A stretch of 64,000 nucleotides of DNA. Source: an uncultured Collinsella sp. GTDB taxonomy: Bacteria > Actinomycetota > Coriobacteriia > Coriobacteriales > Coriobacteriaceae. Positions 1 to 8,561 of the stretch are shown piece after piece. Positions within the stretch are counted from its first letter, which is position 1, and every line of letters starts with the position of its first letter. Both the position numbers and the translations under genes were made by a program. The notes beneath the pieces were generated by a model. That model worked only from the letters and a program-made list of their open reading frames with translations, was not told where the DNA came from and searched no databases. The stretch spans positions 1 to 64,000 of the forward strand of contig UQKU01000003.1 in the NCBI GenBank assembly GCA_900541675.1. Reading direction: 5' to 3'.

Positions 1-6
1 ACGGCA

Positions 7-42
7 GGCCCCGCCGACCGATTGCAAGCGGTCGGCGGGGCC
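7..42 (-). terminator. Strong hairpin downstream of ygfK-like gene
   Basis: A perfect 14-bp stem (7-20 with 29-42) closes an 8-nt loop 27 nt past the stop of the YgfK-like gene. The window ends too soon to show whether a T-run follows on the minus strand. It is most likely a transcription terminator. Confidence 0.7.
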
Positions 43-68
43 ATTGTGGCCCTTGACAGTGGATTGGG

Positions 69-1169
69 TCATATGAGAGAGCGGATGTTGTAGACCGTGG
101 CACCGCCGGAGTAGCTGATACGCAGCTTGCCATCGAACTGCTCGGTAATGCGACGGGCGGCCTCGATGGTCAGCGAGAACAGCGAACGACCGGACATGTA
201 CATCTCGGTGGAGGGCAGCTCGTCTCTCGTCACGTCGACGGGGAAGGTGTTGGTGAGCTTGACGCCAAACTCCAGGCCTCGCTCGGCGCACAGGGCAATC
301 AGGCGCTCGAACATGGGCACGGCGTCGGCCCACTGCAGGTCCTCGCGGAAGTGTGTATCGTCGAAGACGATGTAGTCAAAGCCCAGCTCGTTCAGGCGCT
401 GACGGGCAAACTCATAGCCCAGCAGCGTGGGGTTGCACTTGATGTAGGTGTTGAGGCCCTTCTCGGTGATGAGGTAGGTCGCGATGCGCTCGATCTCCGC
501 CGGCGGGCAGCCGTGCAGGGTAGACTCGGTGATGGAGTTGGAGACGCGTGCCGGGATGGACTCGACAAACGCAGCGTCGACATGCTCAAACTTGTCCAGG
601 TTGGCGAGCGCCCACGTGCGGCACTCGTTCCAAACCTCGGAGCCGCTGGCGTCCTTCATGCCCTCGATATAGGCGTCGACCTTGGGGCTCTTGATGCCCT
701 CCAAGTCATAACCCACCGACATGTTGAAGACAAAACCGTCCGGGCCGCCCAGGCCGTATTCACGGGCAATCAGGTGGCAGGCAAACCATGCCTTCACGTA
801 CTCGGCGAAGGCCTGCGGAACCTCAAGCTCGGTCGACCACTCGCAGTTGTAGCACTCGTCCTGCGCAACGATGCAGGGTTTGTTCACACACTTGGAGAGC
901 TCCTCGCCGTCCATAACCTGAACGGTCTTGAGCTCAAAGAAGCGGGAACCGGCCACGTAGGATGCCACGATGTTCTGGGCAAGCTGCGTGTTGGGGCCGG
1001 CGGCCGGGCCAAACGGGGTCTCGATGCGCTCGTCAAAAATGGGAAGCGCGCCCTCCTGGTTGGTCGTGACCATCTTGCGCACGCCAAAGATGGCGTCCTG
1101 GGTCTTGTGCTCCTCGATGATCCAGTTCATCAGCTGCGAAAACGGGATCGGCCTCATGATGTCGCTCAT
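69..1169 (-). CDS. YgfK-like protein, N-terminal part only
   Basis: The 366-residue product matches the N-terminal dihydroorotate-dehydrogenase-like region of YgfK, a protein linked to selenium-dependent molybdenum hydroxylases and purine catabolism. MSDIMRPIPF at the start, GPAAGPNTQLAQNIV, STLHGCPPAEIE and MYMSGRSLF are typical of the family. The start at 1169 keeps MSDIMRPIPF and has an AGAGAGGAG ribosome site; an upstream in-frame start adds unrelated residues. Full-length YgfK is about 1000 residues and continues with FAD/NAD and iron-sulfur domains. Here a TGA follows YSGGATVYNIRSLI, before the last barrel strands, and a hairpin follows almost at once. It is either a truncated relic or a stand-alone module. 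The downstream neighbour is ssnA, as in other YgfK loci. Confidence 0.75.
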   Translation of the reverse strand: MSDIMRPIPFSQLMNWIIEEHKTQDAIFGVRKMVTTNQEGALPIFDERIETPFGPAAGPNTQLAQNIVASYVAGSRFFELKTVQVMDGEELSKCVNKPCIVAQDECYNCEWSTELEVPQAFAEYVKAWFACHLIAREYGLGGPDGFVFNMSVGYDLEGIKSPKVDAYIEGMKDASGSEVWNECRTWALANLDKFEHVDAAFVESIPARVSNSITESTLHGCPPAEIERIATYLITEKGLNTYIKCNPTLLGYEFARQRLNELGFDYIVFDDTHFREDLQWADAVPMFERLIALCAERGLEFGVKLTNTFPVDVTRDELPSTEMYMSGRSLFSLTIEAARRITEQFDGKLRISYSGGATVYNIRSLI

Positions 1170-1319
1170 AATGGGCTCCTCTCTGTAACGCCCGGCGAGA
1201 CCGCGCGACGGGCGCAAATACGGTGTAGCGCTAGCACAGCGCCGGCGACCCCGCGGAGGCCGCCTATGCGCGCGTCAGATGCGGCGAAACACCCGACGCG
1301 CGTGAATCTACTTGTGGGA

Positions 1320-2675
1320 TTAGTAGGTGCGATCGTTGAGCGTGCTCCAGAGCTTCTTGGACTCAGCCATGGTCCACGCGTTGATCTTGTCCTCATCGAT
1401 ACCGACAAACTCGCGATCCTTGTACAGGACGCGGCCGTTGATGATGGTGGTGCGGCAGTTTTTGCCCATCATGCCAAAGAGCATGTGCCCGTCGATGTTC
1501 TCCTCGCTCAGCGGCGTAAAGGGCTTGTAGTCCATAACGATGACGTCGGCAGCGGCACCGGCCTCGAGCACACCGAGCTTACGATCGAAGTACTTGCTGG
1601 CCATCTTGGCGTTGTTCTCGAACAGCATGGTCATGGCCTCGCACCAGCCCACGTTGGGCATGGCGGCGTTGTGGCGCTGAATGATCAGGAAGACCTTGAG
1701 GCTCTCGAGCATGTCGTGGGTGTAGGCGTCGGTGCCCATGCATACGGGGATGCCGCGACGGAAGAACTCGAGCACGGGGGCGCAGCCCACGGCGTTGCCC
1801 ATATTGGATTCGGGGTTGTTGACCAGCCAGGTGCCGGACTCCTTGACGACATCCATCTCGGCAGGCGTCACGTGGATGCAGTGGCCCAGCATGGTGTCGG
1901 GACCCAGAAGGTTGTGCTGCAGCAGGCGCTCGACGGGGCTGATGCCGCCGCGGTTGAGGCGGGAGTCCCACACGTCATTCATACCCTCGCATACGTGGAT
2001 GTGGAAGCCGGTCAGGCCGTTGTTGGCCTCGGCCATCTTGTCCATGGTCTCATCCGACAGCGTAAAGGTGGCATGTCCGCCAAACATGGCGGCAATCATG
2101 TGGTTGTCGTTATCGCGACGCTCCTTGGCGGTCCACTGGGCAAACTCCGCGTTCTCGGCAATGGCCTGGTCGCATTTTTCCTGGCCGCGTCGATCGGAGA
2201 CCTCGTAGCACAGGCACGAACGCATGCCCAGCTCCTGCGCGGCGTCCTTAATGGTAAAGAGGCTGCCCGAGATCTCGCAGAAGCTCGCATGGTGATCGAA
2301 GATCGTGGTGACGCCATCGCGGATGGAGTCCAGAATCGTGGCATAGGCGCTGGCCTTGGTGCCGCCGAGCGTCAGGTTGTCGTCGATCTTCCACCACTGC
2401 TGCTCAAGATTCTCCAAAAAGTTGGTGGGGTTGCAGCCCTTAATGGCAAGGCCGCGGGCCAGACCCGAGTAGATGTGGGTGTGGCAGTTGATGAGTCCGG
2501 GCATGATGAGGTTGCCCCGGGCGTCGACGTACTCGGCATCCGGGTACTTGGCCTTGAGCTCGCACTCGGGGCCCACTTCGACGATCGTATCTCCGTCAAT
2601 GGCGACCGCACCGTTGGGAATGAACGGGGTCTGAGCGTTGCGGGTGAAGACGGAACCGTTAGCGACCAGAAGCAT
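1320..2675 (-). CDS. ssnA: SsnA-type aminohydrolase
   Basis: This 451-residue protein belongs to the amidohydrolase (chlorohydrolase/guanine deaminase-like) superfamily and resembles SsnA. The metal-binding CHTHIYSG lies near residue 65 after the MPGLIN strand. FDHHASF, GFHIHVCEG, LGHCIHV and MGTDAYTHD supply the further His and Asp ligands expected for a mononuclear metal site. SsnA genes travel with ygfK and xanthine dehydrogenase-like genes, so hydrolytic deamination of a purine-related compound is plausible, but the substrate is not established. The start at 2675 (MLLVANGSVF) has an AAGGGAGC ribosome site; a start six codons upstream is possible. It lies between the permease and the YgfK-like gene on one strand. 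Confidence 0.88.
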   Translation of the reverse strand: MLLVANGSVFTRNAQTPFIPNGAVAIDGDTIVEVGPECELKAKYPDAEYVDARGNLIMPGLINCHTHIYSGLARGLAIKGCNPTNFLENLEQQWWKIDDNLTLGGTKASAYATILDSIRDGVTTIFDHHASFCEISGSLFTIKDAAQELGMRSCLCYEVSDRRGQEKCDQAIAENAEFAQWTAKERRDNDNHMIAAMFGGHATFTLSDETMDKMAEANNGLTGFHIHVCEGMNDVWDSRLNRGGISPVERLLQHNLLGPDTMLGHCIHVTPAEMDVVKESGTWLVNNPESNMGNAVGCAPVLEFFRRGIPVCMGTDAYTHDMLESLKVFLIIQRHNAAMPNVGWCEAMTMLFENNAKMASKYFDRKLGVLEAGAAADVIVMDYKPFTPLSEENIDGHMLFGMMGKNCRTTIINGRVLYKDREFVGIDEDKINAWTMAESKKLWSTLNDRTY

Positions 2676-2824
2676 GAAAGCTCCCTTCAACATCAGGGGC
2701 GGGGTTTGACACCTCTGACATGGCGGAGTGCGAAGCGCCGGCCTACACCGGAAACGGGCCCTCTCCCGTCAACGCTTCACCAAAGGGACAAACCCTTTGA
2801 AGTGCGGCTTGGCGCCGCATAGCA

Positions 2825-2852
2825 TCGGCGGACGAGGCGATGCGTCCGCCGA
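2825..2852 (-). terminator. Hairpin between permease and ssnA
   Basis: A 10-bp perfect stem (2825-2834 with 2843-2852) with an 8-nt loop lies 19 nt past the permease stop. No T-run follows, so it may be a weak terminator or an mRNA-stabilising hairpin. Confidence 0.5.
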
Positions 2853-2870
2853 CGAATAGCACCGAATTGG

Positions 2871-4265
2871 TTACTTCTTGCTCTCGGGCAAGACCAGATC
2901 AACGGCAGCGTCCTTGGCAGCATCGATGTGCTGAGCCACGACCGGCGTCTGCGGAAGAATCAGGTTAAGGACAATGGCCATGATGGCGGTGGGGGTCACG
3001 GCGTTGGAGCCGATGACGGTGGGCACCCAGGTGGGCATACCCTCGCCGGCAAGGCAGCCGCTGGCCATCCAGATACCCAGGCCAAAGACGACGGAGGTAC
3101 CGACGATGGTGGTAGTGCGCTGCGTGAGGCCCTCGCGGGTGAACATGCGCACGCCGTTCATGGTGATGGTACCAAAGACGCCGACGGTCGCGCCGCCGAT
3201 GACGGGCTGCGGGATAGCGGAAAGGACGGCAGAGAGCTGCGGGAACAGGCCGGCGATGGCAAAGACGGCCGCGATGATCACAAAGACCCACTTGTTGACG
3301 ACCTTGTTGGAGCAGATGATGCCCACGTTCTGGCCAAGGGCGCTGGTGGGAAGACCGCCCAGCAGGCCGCCGACCATAGAGGTGAGGCCCTGGGACACGA
3401 TAGCGCCGGAGAGCTCGCGCTCGGTGGGCATACGGTCGATGGAGCCCAGGCAGGCGGCGGAGACGTCACCGATAACCTGGATGGCAACCATGGGGAACAC
3501 AACAGCGAGGGTAATGCAGACCTCGGGATCAAACTCGAGCGCGTAGGGCATGAGCTTGGGAAGGGCAAAGACCTGAGCGGTGGCGACGCTGGAGAAGTCG
3601 ATCATGCCGAAGGGGATGGAGACGATCATGCCAACGATCATGCCAAAGAACACGGAGCCCAGCTTGAGCGTGCCCTTGCCAAAGTTGGCGAGCGCAAAGA
3701 CCACGGCGAAGGTGATAAGAGCGACGCACCAGGCCTGCGGGGTGCCCCACAGCGGCGTGCCCATGCCGCCGGCCATGTACTTGACGGCCGTGGGATAGAG
3801 AGAGACGCCAATGGAGAAGATGACCGTACCGGTCACGACGGGCGGAAACAGCCACTTAATCTTGCTGTAGGCCAGACCAAAGAGGACCGCAACGGCGCCG
3901 CCGACAATCTCGCCGCCCAGCAGCGCACCAAAGCTAAAGCCCGAGGCACCCATGGCCTGCAGGGCCGGCAGGAACGCGAACGAAACGCCCATGACGATGG
4001 GCAGGCCGCCGCCGATGCGACGGAAGGGAGCGAAGGCCTGAAGGGCCGTATCGATCGCCGAAAGAATGAGCGCGACCTGGATAATGTCGGTGCTCTGCTG
4101 GCTATTAAAGCCGTAGACGCCGGCCATGATGACCGCCGGGGTAATGATGCCGGCAAACGATGCCAGTACGTGCTGAAGGGCACACGGGATCATTTCCTTA
4201 ACGGGAGGCATGCCTTCGCGAGTGAACAGGGCTTCAGTGCCGTTCGTAACCGTCTCCTGGGTCAT
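2871..4265 (-). CDS. NCS2 uracil-xanthine permease
   Basis: A 464-residue, very hydrophobic membrane protein of the nucleobase:cation symporter-2 family. The NCS2 signature QNVGIICSNKV, the GDVSAACLG stretch and the conserved C-terminal QPVIGGATVGVFGTI region are visible. It most likely imports xanthine, urate or a related purine with protons or sodium. The start at 4265 (MTQETVTNG) is chosen because the extra upstream residues are basic, unlike the family, and a GGTGG site precedes the ATG. It lies upstream of ssnA and the YgfK-like gene, which supports purine rather than uracil as substrate. A regulator is divergently encoded across a 350-bp AT-rich gap. Confidence 0.88.
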   Translation of the reverse strand: MTQETVTNGTEALFTREGMPPVKEMIPCALQHVLASFAGIITPAVIMAGVYGFNSQQSTDIIQVALILSAIDTALQAFAPFRRIGGGLPIVMGVSFAFLPALQAMGASGFSFGALLGGEIVGGAVAVLFGLAYSKIKWLFPPVVTGTVIFSIGVSLYPTAVKYMAGGMGTPLWGTPQAWCVALITFAVVFALANFGKGTLKLGSVFFGMIVGMIVSIPFGMIDFSSVATAQVFALPKLMPYALEFDPEVCITLAVVFPMVAIQVIGDVSAACLGSIDRMPTERELSGAIVSQGLTSMVGGLLGGLPTSALGQNVGIICSNKVVNKWVFVIIAAVFAIAGLFPQLSAVLSAIPQPVIGGATVGVFGTITMNGVRMFTREGLTQRTTTIVGTSVVFGLGIWMASGCLAGEGMPTWVPTVIGSNAVTPTAIMAIVLNLILPQTPVVAQHIDAAKDAAVDLVLPESKK

Positions 4266-4617
4266 TTGACCACCAATCCTCGAAGTAGTTGTTTTCGCAT
4301 CTAACGCTCTATTGTGACGCAGTGCGGGGTTGAGGTTGTGCCTTCGTTGCATATCGTATTAAAGATGATTCTCATTCTCAATAATAATTTTTTGTTATCA
4401 GACTATTCTTGAGCTGAGACAAAGCGTTTCCGCAGGTCAGGAAAGTGTCTGGTCAAACTAACATCTAACTTTTCTTTTGGTCGACCGTTTACCGCCAAAT
4501 TCCTACCGCTCGTCTGTATTACGCAATGTACCTGCGGATATACGAGATGACGGGCAGCGTGTTACCATGAGAAAAAATTGTTATGAACATTTCCGATTTC
4601 ACCCAAAGGAGTTGCCC
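4266..4617. promoter_or_regulatory. Divergent intergenic region, permease / PAS regulator
   Basis: This 352-bp region has no supported gene. It is clearly more AT-rich than its surroundings, especially 4360-4500, as expected for back-to-back promoters. I could not identify a convincing purine riboswitch fold or a clear -35/-10 pair. A good ribosome site, AAAGGAG at 4605-4611, decides the GTG start of the regulator. Confidence 0.5.
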
Positions 4618-5274
4618 GTGAACGAGACCGTACGTCGCTTTTTGCCGATGGTCGATTTCCTGGAGCAGATACTCGGTAAAAACAGCGAAATCGTGCTGCA
4701 CGATTTCTCGGATCCCGACCACGCCATCGTCGATATTCGCAACGGCATCGTGAGCGGCCGCAAGGTCGGCGGCCCCGCCACCGATCTGGCACTCAAGATC
4801 ATGCACGACGCCAAGTATCGCGACCTGCCGTTTATTACGGGCTACGAGGGCCGCGGCGCCGGCGGCAAGACGTTGGAGTCAGCGACGTACTTTATCCGCG
4901 AGAATGACGAGATCGTCGGTATGCTCTGCGTCAACACCGACCTCTCGACCGTGCGTTCCATCAACGCCATGGCGCAGCAGCTCATGGCGTGCTTCGACGC
5001 GGCGCCGACGCGGACAGAGCCCGCGTCTATCGAGGTCGAAAGCCTTTCGGAGTCCACACAGGAGCTCATCGACCGCAGCATTGCCGAGTTGCTGAGCGCG
5101 CGCGGGCTGGATGTAGCGTCGCTTGGCCAGAGCGACCGCGTGGACGTCATTCGCCACCTCAACGGCAACGGCGTGTTTATGCTCAAGGGCGCCGTGGCCT
5201 GCGCCGCCACCGCGCTGGGCATCTCGGAGCCCAGCGTCTACCGCTACCTGCAAAAAGTTCGCAAGGAGGGCTAA
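4618..5274 (+). CDS. YheO-like PAS-domain transcriptional regulator
   Basis: A 218-residue regulator of the YheO/DauR type: an N-terminal PAS-like domain (roughly residues 8-115, with IVLHDFSDPDHAIVDIRNG) followed by a C-terminal helix-turn-helix (LNGNGVFMLKGAVACAATALG then SEPSVYRYLQKVRK). The ligand is unknown; relatives regulate amino-acid or nucleobase genes. The GTG start at 4618 has AAAGGAG six bases upstream; an in-frame start at 4477 would add unrelated residues. Its position opposite the purine permease suggests it controls that cluster. Confidence 0.85.
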   Translation: MNETVRRFLPMVDFLEQILGKNSEIVLHDFSDPDHAIVDIRNGIVSGRKVGGPATDLALKIMHDAKYRDLPFITGYEGRGAGGKTLESATYFIRENDEIVGMLCVNTDLSTVRSINAMAQQLMACFDAAPTRTEPASIEVESLSESTQELIDRSIAELLSARGLDVASLGQSDRVDVIRHLNGNGVFMLKGAVACAATALGISEPSVYRYLQKVRKEG

Positions 5275-5324
5275 CAAACAAAAAGACTGCCCTTGGTGGC
5301 TCCACATGCGATCCGTCACTTGAC

Positions 5325-5359
5325 AAAAGACCCTGCAGCTCGCACCGCAGGGTCTTTTT
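5325..5359. terminator. Bidirectional terminator between PAS regulator and ridA
   Basis: A stem made of AAAAGACCCTGC and GCAGGGTCTTTTT encloses a 10-nt loop. It has a T-run on both strands and lies between two convergent genes, so it can serve both. Confidence 0.9.
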
Positions 5360-5388
5360 GCATGCCATGTTTAGTTGTTGCCAACGCC

Positions 5389-5766
5389 CTAGAGAGCGGC
5401 GACGACCTCGATCTCGACCAGACCGCCGGCCGGAAGGGCGGCAACCTGGAAGGCGCTGCGCGCAGGGAACGGAGCCTCGAACTTGGAGGCATAAATCTCG
5501 TTCACGGCAGCGAAGTCGGCGATGTCGGCCAGGTAGACCGTAGTCTTGACGACATCGGCAAAGGTGGCGCCGGCAGCGGTCAGCAGGGCCTCGACGTTGG
5601 CGAGAGACTGCTTGGCCTGGGCCTCGACGCCCTCAGGCATCTTGCCGGTTGCGGGGTCGATGCCCAGCTGGCCGGACAGGAACACCATGTTGCCGGTCTG
5701 GATGCCGGGGGAATACGGGCCGATGGCTGCAGGTGCGTTATCGGAAGACACGACGGTCTTGCTCAT
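5389..5766 (-). CDS. ridA: RidA family enamine/imine deaminase
   Basis: A 125-residue RidA (YjgF/YER057c/UK114) protein. RidA hydrolyses reactive 2-aminoacrylate-type enamines and imines from PLP enzymes. The hallmarks IGPYSPGIQ near residue 15, FLSGQLGIDP, and the C-terminal SAFQVAALPAGGLVEIEVVA are present; the Arg before SAFQ is the usual carboxylate-binding residue. Length is typical. A good ribosome site (AAGGAG) precedes the ATG. A 48-nt inverted repeat lies in the upstream region (5799-5846). Confidence 0.95.
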   Translation of the reverse strand: MSKTVVSSDNAPAAIGPYSPGIQTGNMVFLSGQLGIDPATGKMPEGVEAQAKQSLANVEALLTAAGATFADVVKTTVYLADIADFAAVNEIYASKFEAPFPARSAFQVAALPAGGLVEIEVVAAL

Positions 5767-5798
5767 GTTTTTCTCCTTACGATCAAATAGAGAGCGTG

Positions 5799-5846
5799 AG
5801 CGCGGCGTTCACACCGGGAGGCACAGTTCGGTCTGAACACCGCGCT
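5799..5846 (-). promoter_or_regulatory. Inverted repeat in the ridA upstream region
   Basis: On the minus strand, a 13-nt arm (5834-5846) pairs with 5799-5811 with one G.U wobble, closing a 22-nt loop; the start codon follows 32 nt later. It could be a 5'-UTR RNA hairpin or a repressor operator. I do not recognise a known riboswitch class. Confidence 0.45.
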
Positions 5847-6053
5847 TGATTGGGATAGTACTCAAGGTTTCCGCGCGATGCAAGATTATTATCACGTTGC
5901 GAGAATATTTTATCGCCCAACGGCGTCTGTCGGCCGCTGAACGGCGCGACCGGCGACCTGCCTGAAGACTTTATCCTGCTTGGGCCACAGGGCTCGTCCG
6001 CCGCGACAGCGCCACTATACTTTTGAGTATCTGAGCATTTTGAAAGGCAGGAT

Positions 6054-8546
6054 ATGACCGCAACCGCCAGTCGAACCACCAACCGCAGACCCGAGCTTTT
6101 GGCGCCCGCCGGAGGGCCCGAGCCCTTTGCCGCCGCACTCGCCGCCGGGGCAGACGCCATCTACTGCGGCATGGGCAGCTTCAACGCCCGCCGCAAGGCC
6201 ACCAACTTTACCGACGAGGCCTTTGAGCAAGCCTGCCGCGCCGCACATCTAGCCGGGTCGCGCGTCTACGTCACGGTCAACATCGTCATCAAGCAGTCCG
6301 AGATGGGCGATGCGTTGCAACTCATCCATCGCTGCTCCACGTTGGGTGCCGACGCCTTCATCATCCAAGACTGGGGCCTGTTCTTTGAGGTCAAGCGCAC
6401 CATGCCCGGCATCGAGACGCACATCTCAACCCAGGCAAACATCCATGACGGCCTCGGAACCCTTTGGTGCCACGAGCAGGGCGCCGACCGCGTGACCCTC
6501 TCGCGCGAGCTCTCCATCGACGAGATCGCCGCCATTCACAATGCCGCGCCCGACGTTGACCTGGAGGTCTTTAGCCACGGCGCCATCTGCTTTTGCTACT
6601 CGGGCCTGTGCCTGCTATCGAGCTTTGCCATGGCAGGCCGCTCGGCCAACCGCGGCATGTGCGCTCAGCCCTGTCGCCTGCCTTACGAGCTGATCGACGA
6701 GAACGGCCGCACGCTCTCCCCTGCCGGTCGCGAGCGCGCTCTATGCCCGCGTGACACCAACACTTCGCAGCTCGTTCGCCGTCTGTATGACGCCGGCGCC
6801 GCATCGCTCAAGCTCGAGGGCCGCATGAAGGCGCCCGATTACGTGTACTCCATCGTCGATGTGTATCGTCATCAAATCGATGACATGCTGGCCGGGGTCG
6901 CCGTAGATAAGCACGAGGACGCCGCTCGCCAGCGCCAACTCAAGCGCTGCTTTAACCGCGACTTTACGCACGCCTATCAGGACGGCACCTCGGGCGACGA
7001 GATGATGAGTTACGAGCGCTCCAACAACCGCGGCCAGATTGTGGGCACGGTACTGGGCAGCCGTCTGGCCAACCGCGACGTACGCGGGCTCAAACCCGAC
7101 GACCGTCGTCGCCGCGCCGCCATCGCCCGCATTGAGTTGTTTGAGCCCGTGGGCAAGGGCGATCTGTTGGAGCTTCGCCACGACGACGAGTTCGATCAGT
7201 TCCTGACCACCATTGCCGCCGATGATGCCGCCGCGGGCGACATCATCGAGTGTCGCGTGCCCCGCAGCATGCCCGAGGGCTGCCGCGTCCGCGTGATTCG
7301 CAGTCAGCGTGCCATCGACGCCGCCGGCGCCGCGCTCAAGCGCGATGTGCTGCGCCGCCGAGCTGTTGATGTGTCCGTCGTGGCGCGCCTGGGCGAGCCG
7401 TTTACTGTCACACTCACCTGCTGCGACAACCCCGCGCTCACCGCCACCGCCACGGGCTTTACCGTCGAGGCAGCCAAGACTCGCGCCGTCGAGGCGGCCG
7501 ATCTGGTGGAGCACGTCGGGCGCATGGGCTCCTCGCCCTTTGAGGCTGCGAGCTTTGATGTGGCGCTCGATGAGGGCTGCGGTATGGGCTTCTCCGCCGT
7601 GCACAAGGTGCGCGCCGCCGCCTGTAAAGCATTGGAGGAGGCCATTCTGGCGCCGTACGAGGAGCGCGCGAAGACGCTCGAGCTGCCGGTACTCGACAAA
7701 TGTACGCGCGCCATGCCCGAGCATTACCGCGATGAGCCGCAGATCTGCGCCACCGTCACCTCGCTCGACGCCGCCGAGGCCGCTCGTGCCGAGGGCGCCA
7801 CGCGCATCTACATGACCACCGACGCGCTCGATGCGGCCGAGCTCTCCCCTGCCGATGCATTTGAGCAGGGTATCGTGCCCGTACTCGACGAGGTCTGCCG
7901 CGCCGTTGACCACGTCCGCATCGACCCGTGGGTTGTTGCCGGCGCCACGGTCGCTATTGGCAATATCTCCGAGCTTGCCCTGGCCGCCCAGGTTGGCGCC
8001 ACGGCCGAGATTCGCTCTTGCCTGCCCGTGCACAACACGCCTTGCATGGAGGCACTTGCCAAGCGCGGAGCCGGTGCGTTTTGGCTCTCGCCCGAGATCA
8101 CGCTCGACGAGATCGTCTCACTCGGCGCCGACGCGCCCGCGGCTCTGGGCATCACCGTCTTTGGCCGCCCGCGCGTCATGACAAGCGAGCATTGCATTCT
8201 GCAGGTTGCCAACGGCTGCATCCACGATTGTGCCAACTGCCGTCTGCGTGCCCGCAAGCTCTCGCTCAAGAATATCGACGGCAAGGTCATGCCCGTCCGC
8301 ACCGACATCCACGGCCGCTCTCGCCTGTACGATGCCTACCCCATCGACCTCACGCCGCAGGTTCCTCAGCTGCTCGATGCCGGCGTGCGTCGTCTCATGG
8401 TGGACGGAACGTTGCTCGAGACGGATGAGGTGGGCCGTGCCGTCGCTCGCGTCCGTCGCGCCGTCGAAGCAGCGCAGGCCGGCCGCAAGCCCGCCGCCCG
8501 CCTACGCGGGGCGACCTCGGGCTGCATGTTTGTGGGAATCAGCTAA
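6054..8546 (+). CDS. Peptidase U32 family protein (RlhA/YdcP-like)
   Basis: An 830-residue U32 protein. The N-terminus RPELLAPAGGPEPFAAALAAGADAIYCG is the U32 barrel start. The U32 signature EVFSHGAICFCYSGLCLLSS begins near residue 177, followed by the cysteine-bearing RGMCAQPCRLPY. A middle region resembles the DUF3656 collagenase-like domain. The C-terminal third carries more cysteines (CIHDCANCRLRARKL), possibly for an iron-sulfur cluster. U32 relatives include the 23S rRNA C2501 hydroxylation protein RlhA and collagenase-like proteins; rRNA modification is plausible, particularly beside a pseudouridine synthase, but is inference. The ATG at 6054 follows AAAGGCAGGAT. Confidence 0.88.
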   Translation: MTATASRTTNRRPELLAPAGGPEPFAAALAAGADAIYCGMGSFNARRKATNFTDEAFEQACRAAHLAGSRVYVTVNIVIKQSEMGDALQLIHRCSTLGADAFIIQDWGLFFEVKRTMPGIETHISTQANIHDGLGTLWCHEQGADRVTLSRELSIDEIAAIHNAAPDVDLEVFSHGAICFCYSGLCLLSSFAMAGRSANRGMCAQPCRLPYELIDENGRTLSPAGRERALCPRDTNTSQLVRRLYDAGAASLKLEGRMKAPDYVYSIVDVYRHQIDDMLAGVAVDKHEDAARQRQLKRCFNRDFTHAYQDGTSGDEMMSYERSNNRGQIVGTVLGSRLANRDVRGLKPDDRRRRAAIARIELFEPVGKGDLLELRHDDEFDQFLTTIAADDAAAGDIIECRVPRSMPEGCRVRVIRSQRAIDAAGAALKRDVLRRRAVDVSVVARLGEPFTVTLTCCDNPALTATATGFTVEAAKTRAVEAADLVEHVGRMGSSPFEAASFDVALDEGCGMGFSAVHKVRAAACKALEEAILAPYEERAKTLELPVLDKCTRAMPEHYRDEPQICATVTSLDAAEAARAEGATRIYMTTDALDAAELSPADAFEQGIVPVLDEVCRAVDHVRIDPWVVAGATVAIGNISELALAAQVGATAEIRSCLPVHNTPCMEALAKRGAGAFWLSPEITLDEIVSLGADAPAALGITVFGRPRVMTSEHCILQVANGCIHDCANCRLRARKLSLKNIDGKVMPVRTDIHGRSRLYDAYPIDLTPQVPQLLDAGVRRLMVDGTLLETDEVGRAVARVRRAVEAAQAGRKPAARLRGATSGCMFVGIS

Positions 8547-8561
8547 CCGAAAGGCTTACAC

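Noticed and set aside
7..71. TGA of the YgfK-like gene read as selenocysteine, with the hairpin as SECIS
   Set aside because: The loop lies more than 40 nt from the TGA, beyond the usual bacterial SECIS distance; the readthrough sequence does not resemble YgfK and the family has no Cys or Sec there.
351..2822. An 823-codon plus-strand open frame opposite ygfK-like and ssnA
   Set aside because: Antisense shadow; the minus-strand proteins have clear family motifs and ribosome sites.
4266..4617. Purine riboswitch upstream of the permease
   Set aside because: I looked for the conserved three-way junction with paired loops and found no matching pattern; AT-richness alone is not evidence.
6741..8033. 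A 430-codon minus-strand frame opposite the U32 gene
   Set aside because: Composition-driven; the plus-strand U32 signature decides the coding strand.
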